In this document: positions 44,525 through 53,102 of the stretch, piece by piece
Numbering within the stretch: position 1 is the first letter of the stretch
How the letters are laid out: each line of letters starts with the position of its first letter
Source: Desulfocicer vacuolatum DSM 3385
GTDB lineage: Bacteria > Desulfobacterota > Desulfobacteria > Desulfobacterales > Desulfobacteraceae
Direction of reading: 5' to 3'
DNA: 64,000 nucleotides
Assembly (NCBI RefSeq): GCF_900176365.1
Contig: NZ_FWXY01000011.1
Coordinates: 107,312-171,311 of the forward strand
The notes under the pieces: model-generated
Told to the model about the DNA's origin: nothing
Databases searched by the model: none
What the model saw: the letters and a program-made list of their open reading frames with translations, nothing else
Made by a program: the position numbers and the translations under genes

Positions 44525-45982
44525 ATGAATGAAAATAATAAAAAAATATTTCCCATGAAAATAGTTGCCATCACCGTAATTTTAACGATTGCTCTTATGG
44601 TAACTGGACTTTATCTGGCTGGATTTCATCTTCCCCACAGGTCTGTGATGCCCCAGGGAGAGGTTTTACTGGATGAGCCTGAAGAGCAGTTGTGGACCTG
44701 TGGCATGCATCCATGGATCATCACCAAAGAACCCGGTCTTTGCCCCATCTGCAACATGGACCTTGTTATAAAAGCCGATGCCGGTGCGGGGGATGAAAAA
44801 AATAACAAAGAACGAAAAATTGCTTATTGGCGGGCACCCATGGATCCCATGGAGATCTACGGGGCACCGGGAAAGAGTAAGATGGGAATGGATCTCACCC
44901 CTGTTTATGAGGATGAACTCATTGGTGGTGTGGCGGTGAAGGTGGACCCGGTCACCCGGCAAAACATGGGAATCCGTACGGAAATGGCTGAAAAAGGCAT
45001 TCTAAAGCATACCATCAGAACCTATGGGCATATTACCTATGATGAAACCCGCACGGCCCAGATCAGCCCCAAGGTGGATGGATGGATTGAGGAATTACAT
45101 GTAAACTTCACCGGAGAGGCGGTGAAAAAAGGGCAGCCCCTTCTTGAAATATATTCTCCCCAGTTATTGTCCGCCCAGGAGGAGTATCTTTCGGTGTATC
45201 GCTCCCTGAAAGGAGGCCGACAGACCCAGGCCGGAAGTTTTCTGGAATCATCAAGACGACGCCTGAGTTACTTTGATGTGGCTGAGGCGGAAATTCAAGC
45301 CATGGAAGCTTCGGGTCAGGTGAATAAAACAGTTCGCATTCGATCTCCTTTTTCCGGTGTTGTGACCCATAACCGGGCCGTCCAGGGTGGATATGTCAAG
45401 GCCGGAACCCCCCTTTATACCATTTCAGACCTTTCCAGGGTGTGGGTGGAGGCACATATTTATGAGTACGAGCTGGCCCGGGTCCGGGTGGGACAGGATG
45501 CTCAAATGTCACTTCCTTATCTTCCCGGTAAGATCTATCAGGGGAAAATCACCTTTATTTATCCATATCTCCAGGAAAAAACCAGGGATGTGGTGATCCG
45601 CCTTGAATTTGAAAATCCTTTGATGGAGTTAAAGCCCCAGATGTATGGGGATGTCTCCATCAAAACCGGGGGTACAGAAACGGGGATTATGATCCCTTCG
45701 GAATCGGTGATTCGGTCTGGTGAGCGTAATCTTGTGTTTGTGGCCCGGGGGGAGGGAAAGTTTACACCAAGAGAAGTGTCCCTTGGCGCCTCCCTGGATC
45801 ACGGGAAGGTGCAGGTAATAACGGGGCTTGGGCCCGGGGAGTCGGTGGTGACATCAGGGCAGTTTCTCCTGGATTCGGAGTCAAAGCTCCAGGAGGCGGT
45901 AAAAAAGATGATGGACGTTGCTAAAGAATCGTCAACACCTGCCCTGGATGATGCAGATGATTTTTTTGAAGATATGAAATAG
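44525..45982 (+). CDS. cusB: CusB-type periplasmic adaptor with heavy-metal-binding domain
   Basis: Joins the inner-membrane pump to the outer-membrane channel and hands over metal. The 485-residue protein has an N-terminal membrane anchor (IVAITVILTIALMVTGLYLAG). A Cys-containing metal-binding motif follows (WTCGMHPWIITKEPGLCPICNMDL, about residues 57-80), with a degenerate second copy lacking Cys (YWRAPMDPMEIYGAPGKSKMGMDL). The adaptor domains come next (YGHITYDETRTAQISPKVDGWIEEL, FSGVVTHNRAVQGGYVKAGTPLY). CAGGAGAT precedes the ATG. The metal motif is of the type found in Cu/Ag systems. Confidence 0.92.
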   Translation: MNENNKKIFPMKIVAITVILTIALMVTGLYLAGFHLPHRSVMPQGEVLLDEPEEQLWTCGMHPWIITKEPGLCPICNMDLVIKADAGAGDEKNNKERKIAYWRAPMDPMEIYGAPGKSKMGMDLTPVYEDELIGGVAVKVDPVTRQNMGIRTEMAEKGILKHTIRTYGHITYDETRTAQISPKVDGWIEELHVNFTGEAVKKGQPLLEIYSPQLLSAQEEYLSVYRSLKGGRQTQAGSFLESSRRRLSYFDVAEAEIQAMEASGQVNKTVRIRSPFSGVVTHNRAVQGGYVKAGTPLYTISDLSRVWVEAHIYEYELARVRVGQDAQMSLPYLPGKIYQGKITFIYPYLQEKTRDVVIRLEFENPLMELKPQMYGDVSIKTGGTETGIMIPSESVIRSGERNLVFVARGEGKFTPREVSLGASLDHGKVQVITGLGPGESVVTSGQFLLDSESKLQEAVKKMMDVAKESSTPALDDADDFFEDMK

Positions 45983-46028
45983 CCCTTTAAAACTACCGTA
46001 AATTTTTGCCTTTAAACCGTGTCAACAA

Positions 46029-46051
46029 CCCCTGAGCTAAAGACTCAGGGG
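46029..46051 (+). terminator. Possible terminator hairpin after cusB
   Basis: CCCCTGAG and CTCAGGGG are perfect arms with a 7-base loop. A run of T (TGTTTTC) follows only about 12 bp later, so termination may be partial and cusA could still be co-transcribed. Confidence 0.5.
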
Positions 46052-46085
46052 GGTGCTTGCCTGTTTTCTATAAAATTTGATTTTT

Positions 46086-46292
46086 TATAACGGGCATGTC
46101 CTGTGGAACATAACAAATATAGGGTCGTAGACGCGGAGCCAAATGGTATTGTACCGCCGCCCCCGGCCCGGACCGGAACTGTAGACAGCTCAATTGTCCG
46201 GTTCCTATTACCCATCGGAGGGGCGGCTCTGCCTTAGCTTGCCTTGGAGGCTGCATTGTATATAACTGCCACGGGCGGACCGTATTTCCGTT
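46086..46292 (+). repeat. Composite palindromic repeat, copy 5, with left hairpin arm deleted
   Basis: ATAACGGGCATGTCCTG to the start of a B unit (TATATAACTGCCACGGGCGGACCGTATT). The A hairpin is incomplete: ACCGCCGCCCCCGGCCCGGACC lacks the GACGGGCAATGG segment, while the right arm ATTACCCATCGGAGGGGCGG is intact. The right B is cut off about 26 bp before the cusA start. Confidence 0.85.
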
Positions 46293-46318
46293 AATGCCTG
46301 GCGTGGGGGAGGCGTAAT

Positions 46319-49300
46319 ATGATTGAAAAAATAATTGAATGGTCGGTGAACAATAGGTTCATGGTGATGCTTGTCACCTTGTTTGCCATTCTGGGGGGGA
46401 TCTTTGCCATGGTCAATATACCGGTGGATGCCATCCCGGATCTGTCCGACGTCCAGGTGATTGTGTACACGGAATATTCCGGCCAGGCCCCCCAGGTGGT
46501 GGAGGATCAGGTGACCTATCCTTTGACCACTGCCATGTTAAGTGTGCCCTTTGCCAAGGTGGTGCGGGGATACTCCTTTTTTGGCTACTCCTTTGTTTAT
46601 ATTATTTTTGAGGATGGCACCGACCTTTACTGGGCAAGATCCAGAGTGCTGGAATATCTTAATTTTGTCTCCGGTCGTCTGCCTGCCGGGGTCACCCCCA
46701 GCCTTGGACCCGATGCCACCGGTGTGGGCTGGGTCTATGAGTATGTGTTAAAGGATACCAGCGGCAAGTACGATCTCCAGCAGATGAGGAGCCTCCAGGA
46801 CTGGTATCTCAGATATGAACTCACCGCAGTTCCCGGGGTATCCGAAGTGGCAAGTATTGGCGGTTATGTCAAACAATACCAGATTGAAGTGGATCCCAAT
46901 AAGCTGCTGGCTTACAATCTTCCCATTGGCAAGGTGAAAAAGGCCATACAGCGTTCCAATAACGATGTTGGCGGCAAGCTTTTGGAGATGGGAGAGACTG
47001 AATTCATGGTACGGGGTCTTGGCTACATCACCTCCAGGGAGGATATTGAACGCATTGCTGTGGGGGTGGATGAATATGGCACCCCCATACTCATGAAAAA
47101 TATTGCCACTGTTCACATGGGTCCTGAACTTCGCCGGGGTATTTTGGAATGGAACGGAGAAGGAGAGGTGGTGGGGGGCATTGTGGTTATGCGTTATGGG
47201 GCCAATGCCCTTGATGTCATTGACCGGGTAAAGGCAAAATTAAAAGATCTTGAAAAGGGACTGCCCCAGGGGGTTATCATAGAGGCCGGGTATGACAGAT
47301 CGGGTCTCATCCACAGGGCCGTTACGACTTTAAAGACCAAACTCATGGAGGAGATGGTGGTGGTGGCCCTGATTTGTATTCTTTTTCTCATGCATTTCAG
47401 GTCGGCATTTGTGGCCATATTTACCCTTCCCGTGGGAATCCTCATCTCTTTTTTGATTATTTATCCCCTGGGTATCAATGCCAATATCATGAGCCTTGGC
47501 GGCATTGCCATTGCCATAGGTGTGATGGTGGATGCCTCGGTGGTGATGGTGGAAAATGCCCATAAACATCTGGAGCGGGACACCGGAGATAAATCCCATG
47601 CCAGGATCATCATGGAAGCCTCCAAAGAGGTGGGACCGGCCTTGTTTTACAGCCTTTTGATCATTACGGTCTCTTTTTTACCGGTGTTTACGCTGACAGA
47701 ACAATCCGGTCGCATGTTCAAGCCCCTGGCCTATACCAAAACCTTTGCCATGGCAGCTTCTTCGGTGCTGGCTGTGACGGTGATTCCGGTATTAATGACT
47801 TTCTTTGTGGTGGAAAGGCCTCTGCCTGCCACCCTTGCTCCGGTGAAAAAACGTCTGATTTATTATCTTTTTCCCCTGGCACCGGCAATGCTGGTGATTA
47901 CTGCCGGTACCATTGGTGTGACCCTGCCGGACTGGAGTCTTGCCGCAGCCCTTTTGCTTGGGATTTTTATTCTTATCTGTCTGGTGCCCCAGCGGATTTT
48001 TCCAGAAGTTAGAAACCCCATGAGCCGTTTTTTTGTAAAGATTTATCTGCCCATGATTCACTGGGTGTTGAACCGGCGAAAAACAACCATATTAATGGCA
48101 ATTATCATTGTTGTGTTAACCTGGTATCCTTTTTCCCGCCTGGGAAGTGAATTCATGCCACCCCTGGATGAGGGGGATCTGTTGTACATGCCCACCACCC
48201 TGCCGGGGATATCCATTACCAAGGCAAAGGAGTTGCTCCAGCAGACAGATAAAATTATTCAACGTTTTCCTGAGGTTCATCATACCCTGGGGAAGATCGG
48301 CAGGGCAGAAACCCCCACGGACCCTGCTCCTTTGAGTATGATTGAAACCACCATTACCCTGCGGCCCCGGGTGGAATATGAACGTGTTGTTGTGGAACGA
48401 TTTTTTTCCCATTGGCCCCCCTGGCTTAAAAAACCCCTTACATGGTTCTGGCCCGAAGAGAAAAAGGGCAAGATCCTCCATGAATGGCGGAAAAAAGAGG
48501 TGGAACGATTTTTCTCCCATTGGCCGGAATGGATACAATGGCCCCTTTCCATGGTGTGGCCCAGGGAACGGTATATCACCATTGATGAACTGGCATCGGA
48601 TCTGGACCGGGCCATTCAGTTCCCCGGTTTGACCAACGCCTGGACCATGCCCATTAAAACCCGCATTGATATGCTGTCCACAGGTATTAAAACCCCTGTG
48701 GGCATTAAACTCATGGGCCCGGATCTTGCGGTACTCACCGATCTGGGTGCCAAAATAGAGGCCGTGGTCCGGGAGATCCCAGGTACCTTGTCTGCCTTTT
48801 CCGAACGGGTCACCGGGGGAAATTATCTGGATTTTCAGATTCGCAGGGATCAGATTGCCAGGTACGGACTCACTGTGGGAGATGTTCAGGATGTTATTAT
48901 GACCGCCATCGGTGGCATGAACGTCACTTACACCGTGGAGGGGCTGGAGCGGTATCCTGTGAATTTGCGCTACAACCGGGAACTTCGTGATGACATGGAC
49001 CGTATTCGGCGGGTATTGGTGCCCACCTCCACCGGGGCCCAGGTACCTTTGGCCCAGTTGACAGACATTGCCATACACAAGGGACCCGCCGGTATCAAGA
49101 GTGAGAATTCCAGAAGAACCGCCTGGATTTATGTGGATATCCGGGGGGTGGATCTGGGGAGCTATGTGAAAAATGCCAAGATGGTGGTGGATCAGAAAAT
49201 TGACATTCCTCCGGGATACTCCATGGTGTGGTCCGGCCAGTACGAGTACATGGAAAAGGCACGAAAAACCTTAAATATCATTGTGCCTGCCACCCTGGTC

Positions 49301-49792
49301 ATTATTTTTATTCTTTTATACATACATTTTAAAAGCATTGTGGAGGCCGTCATTGTCATGGGAACCCTTCCCTTTGCCATGGTGGGGGGGATCTGGCTCA
49401 TCTTTATTCTTGATTATAATGTTTCTGTGGCCGTGGTGGTGGGTTTCATTGCCCTTGCAGGACTTGCCGCAGAAACCGGGGTGGTCATGCTTGTGTATCT
49501 GGATGAGGTGTTCCATCGTCAAAGGCAGGCAGGTGTCATGCGCACCCCAAAAGATCTGGCAGGTGCCATCATTGAGGGGGCTGTGGAGCGGGTTCGACCC
49601 AAGATCATGACCGTGGCCACAACCCTCATCGGTTTGTTACCGGTGATGTGGGGAAATGCCACTGGAGCCCAGGTGATGAAGCGCATTGCCGCCCCCATGG
49701 TGGGCGGATTGATATCCTCCACCATATTAACTTTAATTATTATTCCTGCAGTCTATTTCATATGGAAACAGTGGGAGGTGAAGAAAAATTAA
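46319..49792 (+). CDS. cusA: CusA/CzcA-family heavy-metal RND efflux pump, enlarged
   Basis: An inner-membrane proton-driven pump for heavy metals, working with CusB and a TolC-type duct. The 1157 residues carry the family start (IEKIIEWSVNNRFMVMLVTLFA), IPDLSDVQVIVYTEYSGQAPQVVEDQVTYP, and the TM4 proton-relay region GVMVDASVVMVENAHKHLE. The Cu/Ag subgroup is favoured by context and by Met-rich partner proteins. It is about 110 residues longer than usual. One extra segment near residues 500-570 adds hydrophobic helices (LIYYLFPLAPAMLVITAG, AAALLLGIFILICLV). Another near 690-745 has the repeated motif VERFFSHWP.W. GGGGGAGG precedes the ATG. Confidence 0.93.
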   Translation: MIEKIIEWSVNNRFMVMLVTLFAILGGIFAMVNIPVDAIPDLSDVQVIVYTEYSGQAPQVVEDQVTYPLTTAMLSVPFAKVVRGYSFFGYSFVYIIFEDGTDLYWARSRVLEYLNFVSGRLPAGVTPSLGPDATGVGWVYEYVLKDTSGKYDLQQMRSLQDWYLRYELTAVPGVSEVASIGGYVKQYQIEVDPNKLLAYNLPIGKVKKAIQRSNNDVGGKLLEMGETEFMVRGLGYITSREDIERIAVGVDEYGTPILMKNIATVHMGPELRRGILEWNGEGEVVGGIVVMRYGANALDVIDRVKAKLKDLEKGLPQGVIIEAGYDRSGLIHRAVTTLKTKLMEEMVVVALICILFLMHFRSAFVAIFTLPVGILISFLIIYPLGINANIMSLGGIAIAIGVMVDASVVMVENAHKHLERDTGDKSHARIIMEASKEVGPALFYSLLIITVSFLPVFTLTEQSGRMFKPLAYTKTFAMAASSVLAVTVIPVLMTFFVVERPLPATLAPVKKRLIYYLFPLAPAMLVITAGTIGVTLPDWSLAAALLLGIFILICLVPQRIFPEVRNPMSRFFVKIYLPMIHWVLNRRKTTILMAIIIVVLTWYPFSRLGSEFMPPLDEGDLLYMPTTLPGISITKAKELLQQTDKIIQRFPEVHHTLGKIGRAETPTDPAPLSMIETTITLRPRVEYERVVVERFFSHWPPWLKKPLTWFWPEEKKGKILHEWRKKEVERFFSHWPEWIQWPLSMVWPRERYITIDELASDLDRAIQFPGLTNAWTMPIKTRIDMLSTGIKTPVGIKLMGPDLAVLTDLGAKIEAVVREIPGTLSAFSERVTGGNYLDFQIRRDQIARYGLTVGDVQDVIMTAIGGMNVTYTVEGLERYPVNLRYNRELRDDMDRIRRVLVPTSTGAQVPLAQLTDIAIHKGPAGIKSENSRRTAWIYVDIRGVDLGSYVKNAKMVVDQKIDIPPGYSMVWSGQYEYMEKARKTLNIIVPATLVIIFILLYIHFKSIVEAVIVMGTLPFAMVGGIWLIFILDYNVSVAVVVGFIALAGLAAETGVVMLVYLDEVFHRQRQAGVMRTPKDLAGAIIEGAVERVRPKIMTVATTLIGLLPVMWGNATGAQVMKRIAAPMVGGLISSTILTLIIIPAVYFIWKQWEVKKN

Positions 49793-49825
49793 TTTTGTAA
49801 TCTTTTGTTCCACAAAACCATTGTA

Positions 49826-50078
49826 ATGACGGGCATGCCCTGTGGGACACAACGAATATAGAAAATGGTATTATGCCGCTGCCCCCCGGCCCGGACCGGA
49901 ACTGTAGACAGCTCAATTGTCCGGTTCCTATTGCCCGTCGGGGGGCGGCTCTGCTGAGGTTGCCTTGGAGGCTGCATTGTATATAACTGCCATGGGCAGA
50001 CCATATTGGGATTTGACCTGCCCACAACGAAGAATGAAAATTTTGTGATTCCAGATCTTTGGAGAGAGTCTCATATAA
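49826..50078 (+). repeat. Composite palindromic repeat, copy 6, with left hairpin arm deleted
   Basis: ATGACGGGCATGCCCTGTGGGACAC through an A unit (GCTGCCCCCCGGCCCGGACC then right arm ATTGCCCGTCGGGGGGCGGC) and a right B to CATATAA at 50078. As in copy 5, the left arm lacks the GACGGGCAATGG block, and part of the leader (GGGTCGTAGACGCGGAGCC) is also missing. It lies between cusA and the His/Met-rich gene. Confidence 0.85.
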
Positions 50079-50110
50079 AAAAAGAACATTAATTTAAAGG
50101 GAGATTGAAC

Positions 50111-50716
50111 ATGAAGAAAATAATGATCATAACACTGTTTTGTTTTTTTGGAGCCTTGGCATTTGTCCCATTTACCCTGGCTGCGTCATCGTCCCATTCC
50201 GGGCATGGCATGGATTCTATGAATACAGAAAATGTTGAAGGTAAAGCCATGGACGGCCATGCCGGTCATGATATGGCCAAAGAAAAGAATGCCCATGCAG
50301 GTCATGATATGAATGCCCATGACAATCATGAGATGAATTCGGAAGGTGGGAAAACATCCCATGGTGGAGATACCATTCATTCATCCATGGTGGATGGCTA
50401 TCATTTCACCTACAAGCTGATAGACATGGCTGCGAAAATGAAGGGGATGAAGGATATGCCGGAGATGAAGGCCACACATCATTTGATGTTATTTGTTAAA
50501 TCCCATGGGGGGCAAATCATGAAAACGGCAACTGTGGGATTTCTCATTGAAAATCCCGATGGCACTTTGCAAAAAATGATGGGTATGGCCATGGCCGGCG
50601 GATATGGTGCCGACGTGGAGTTCAGCCAGGCAGGAAGCTATACCGTTAAGATGAAAGCCCTTGTGGAAAAAGATAAAGTCATGGATCAATTTGAGTACGA
50701 AATTAAGGCGCATTGA
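50111..50716 (+). CDS. His/Met-rich periplasmic metal-binding protein
   Basis: A 201-residue exported protein. The signal peptide is about residues 1-25 (IITLFCFFGALAFVPFTLAAS). Residues 26-95 are rich in His, Met and Asp with repeated HAGHDM-like units (HSGHGMDSM, HAGHDMAKE, HAGHDMNAHDNHEM), suited to Cu(I)/Ag(I) or other soft-metal binding. The C-terminal ~100 residues (YHFTYKLIDMAAKMKGMKD, HHLMLFVKSHGGQIMKTATVGFLIENPDG) look like a small beta-sandwich domain of the CopC/YtkA/FixH kind. The ATG at 50111 follows AAGGGAG by 7 bp. Position after cusA suggests a periplasmic scavenger feeding the pump. Confidence 0.8.
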   Translation: MKKIMIITLFCFFGALAFVPFTLAASSSHSGHGMDSMNTENVEGKAMDGHAGHDMAKEKNAHAGHDMNAHDNHEMNSEGGKTSHGGDTIHSSMVDGYHFTYKLIDMAAKMKGMKDMPEMKATHHLMLFVKSHGGQIMKTATVGFLIENPDGTLQKMMGMAMAGGYGADVEFSQAGSYTVKMKALVEKDKVMDQFEYEIKAH

Positions 50717-50785
50717 TTTTTTAACGCCTGATACCACCGGGTATTTGGATTGTTTTTTTAACTGCCGAACGGTGAATCGGGTGTT

Positions 50786-50876
50786 AAATAGCCACGGGCA
50801 GGCCGTATTTTGATCCGGTGCTGCCCACAACAAAGATAGGAAATTCTCCACAGATTTACGGAGTACTTCATATAAA
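50786..50876 (+). repeat. Single B-type repeat between convergent genes
   Basis: AATAGCCACGGGCAGGCCGTATTTTGATCCGGTGCTGCCCACAACAAAG with tail GGAGTACTTCATATAA. Its end lies 3 bp from the stop of the minus-strand CoA-transferase fusion. This is the last copy of the family seen in the window. Confidence 0.8.
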
Positions 50877-50878
50877 AA

Positions 50879-52735
50879 TTAATTGAAATGCATTTTCATA
50901 TAACAGGTACCGTTTACGATGTTATTTTCCAGTGGGTGTTCTGTTTTTTGAAATAATTTTATCATGGACTGATTTTCCGGGAGCACTTCTGCGGTTAATC
51001 CTTCAAGGTTAAGGTTCCGGGCCAGTTTAACCAGAAGTCTTAATAAATAGGTGCCAAGGCCTATTCCCTGGTATGCTTCATCAATGAGAAAGGCCACCTC
51101 TCCATAATTGGACTCTTCATCCTTTACAAAGCGTGCCTCTGCAATTATTTTTTCACTGTCTGATTTTCCCACCAGCCCCACAATGGACATCTCTTTACTA
51201 TAATCCACATTAACATATTCCTGCATTTTATCGTGGTTCATGGTCTGCACCAGATAAAAAAAACGGTAAAAAATCATCTGATCTGAAAATCGATAGAATA
51301 ATTTTCGCATGCCCTCTTCATCAGATGGTTTTATGGCCCTGAATTTCACATTTACCCCTCCTTTAAATTCAGCGGTGGTGGATATATGGGAAGGGTAGAG
51401 ATGGGCCGATTCCCTGATGAAAATCTGGTTGGGATAAATGATTTTTTTCTTTTTGGCCTGTTCAACAAGATGTTCCCGGTCATCGGGGTGGGCAATTTCT
51501 ATCATGGCCTGGGCCTTCTCCCTTATGGTTCGCCATTTCAGGTTGGCCACTCCATATTCCGTGACAATCATATGAACCGATTCCCGGAGTCTGAGCTGAT
51601 TGGGATAGTCCATCAATGAGACCATTACATTGGCTTCTCCTTTACTGTTGCGGCTGGGAAGCCCGATGATGGTGCATCCGTTCTTTGATGCATCGGCCCC
51701 TGTGAGAAAATCCACCACTTCACCGGGACCTGTAATAACCGCACCCTTTGAAGGAAAGGAGACCCCCCCCAGAAGATCCACCTTGCTTGCCTCGTACATG
51801 GCTGTGAATTGTGGATTTTCTGCAATGAGCCGGGGATTGCACACATAATCAGTTCCCTGGAAATCCACCAGAGGGTTACGATCCAGCCATTTTAAAAGTT
51901 TTTGGGAGCCCAGGGCATATGACGTGAGGGATTTTCCCCGGAAAGGGGATTTGCAGTAGTTGGTCACGGCACCGCTTTTCACCAGATCTGCCATGGCATC
52001 GGTGAAATAAAGGGAGTGTATTCCAAGGTCTTTTCTCTCTGTGAGATGGGGGACAAGCGCTTCAAAAAGGGGGCTGTGAGAAAAGCTCAGACAATCTCCA
52101 TCCCTGATGATGGAGGCCACATTGGCTGCCACCCGGTCCATCTCTTCTGTGATTTTGAATCGTTCATAGAGCACCGGTGCCCGGGTGGATCGCACCAGAA
52201 AATCAAAATCTTTTATGGGGACAAAGGTGTCGCCAAAGGTGAATGGCACCTCTTCATTGATTTCTCCCACCACGATTTTTGCCTGTTCCATCACCTCCCT
52301 TGCCACATCCACGGCAGGCCCCAGGCTGCAATAACCGGCTTCATTGGGCGGTGTTATCTGGATAAAGGCCGCATCAATGGGGATTTTACCTGATTTTAGA
52401 ATTTTGGGTATCTGGGATGCATAGGCCGATATGAGATCCACCTGGCCCGAGGCAATGGTATCAGAGGAGACAAATCCTGAAAAAAAGCTTTTCAATCGGT
52501 AATTCTGGGCATTGATTTTATCAATGGATAGAATGACATCACCCTGTACGGTGAGCTGAATCAATTCAATATCCCGGATATTGTTTTCGTCGGCGTCCAA
52601 CAACATTTTCATCAAAGTTCTGGGGGCCGCAGGTCCGGTTCCAATGAAAATACTCATGCCGGGTTTTATTTTGGAAAAAACTGTTTCTGGAGAGACCAGG
52701 TGTGATTCCCAGTTGGTTCTGTTAATGGCGGGCAT
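50879..52735 (-). CDS. Acetyl-CoA hydrolase/transferase-family protein fused to a GNAT acetyltransferase domain
   Basis: A 618-residue two-domain protein. Residues 1-430 resemble acetyl-CoA hydrolase / 4-hydroxybutyrate CoA-transferase enzymes: IKPGMSIFIGTGPAAPRTLM, DAAFIQITPPNEAGYCSLG, TGPGEVVDFLTGADASKNGCTIIGLPS and the MIVTEYGVANLKWRTIREKA signature. Residues 450-618 are a GNAT domain with the acetyl-CoA loop YQGIGLGTYLLRLLV. The start at 52735 follows AAGGAG by 8 bp; a longer frame to 52858 lacks a site. The fusion could link CoA transfer to protein acetylation or sense acetyl-CoA. Such fusions exist in other bacteria; the physiological substrate is open. Confidence 0.87.
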   Translation of the reverse strand: MPAINRTNWESHLVSPETVFSKIKPGMSIFIGTGPAAPRTLMKMLLDADENNIRDIELIQLTVQGDVILSIDKINAQNYRLKSFFSGFVSSDTIASGQVDLISAYASQIPKILKSGKIPIDAAFIQITPPNEAGYCSLGPAVDVAREVMEQAKIVVGEINEEVPFTFGDTFVPIKDFDFLVRSTRAPVLYERFKITEEMDRVAANVASIIRDGDCLSFSHSPLFEALVPHLTERKDLGIHSLYFTDAMADLVKSGAVTNYCKSPFRGKSLTSYALGSQKLLKWLDRNPLVDFQGTDYVCNPRLIAENPQFTAMYEASKVDLLGGVSFPSKGAVITGPGEVVDFLTGADASKNGCTIIGLPSRNSKGEANVMVSLMDYPNQLRLRESVHMIVTEYGVANLKWRTIREKAQAMIEIAHPDDREHLVEQAKKKKIIYPNQIFIRESAHLYPSHISTTAEFKGGVNVKFRAIKPSDEEGMRKLFYRFSDQMIFYRFFYLVQTMNHDKMQEYVNVDYSKEMSIVGLVGKSDSEKIIAEARFVKDEESNYGEVAFLIDEAYQGIGLGTYLLRLLVKLARNLNLEGLTAEVLPENQSMIKLFQKTEHPLENNIVNGTCYMKMHFN

Positions 52736-52803
52736 ATCAAACTCCTTGTGATGGCTTTGCTGGGAAAGATCCCCAAGGTGCTTTGAATGTTCTCTTTTAA
52801 TTA

Positions 52804-52932
52804 AGACCTTTGCCAATTTTATGGTGGTTGGAATTTTAAGATATCCATTGTGAATCAAATGCGAGTATCAATATAATATATAGTATTATGATTGCCAAAT
52901 TTTAAATCGGTTCTGAGTGGGGCAAAGGTCTT
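52804..52932. repeat. Inverted repeat in the intergenic region upstream of the CoA-transferase fusion
   Basis: AAGACCTTTGCC (52804-52815) and GGCAAAGGTCTT (52921-52932) are perfect 12-bp arms about 105 bp apart. Between them is a very AT-rich stretch (TATAATATATAGTATTATG). The region lies between divergent genes, so the arms may bound a small mobile remnant or be operator half-sites. Confidence 0.55.
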
Positions 52933-53102
52933 GTTAATATGTCTTTGTTTTTATCAGTATTTCCTCCCATGGGCAAGGGGGACAATTTAATCTCTCATTT
53001 GCCGGATATCTATGATATAAAATATTTATGGCTGAATTCTTATTCCTGTGGATGAGCAACCCGTGGGACAGCCATTGGAAAAGCAGAGTTGAGAGGGAAG
53101 AT

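Noticed and set aside
48116..49078. 320-codon minus-strand frame in cusA
   Set aside because: Antisense shadow of the conserved pump gene with biased composition and no domain.
1661..50876. CRISPR array
   Set aside because: The repeats are long, palindromic, scattered over 50 kb in both orientations and without regular spacers; no cas genes.
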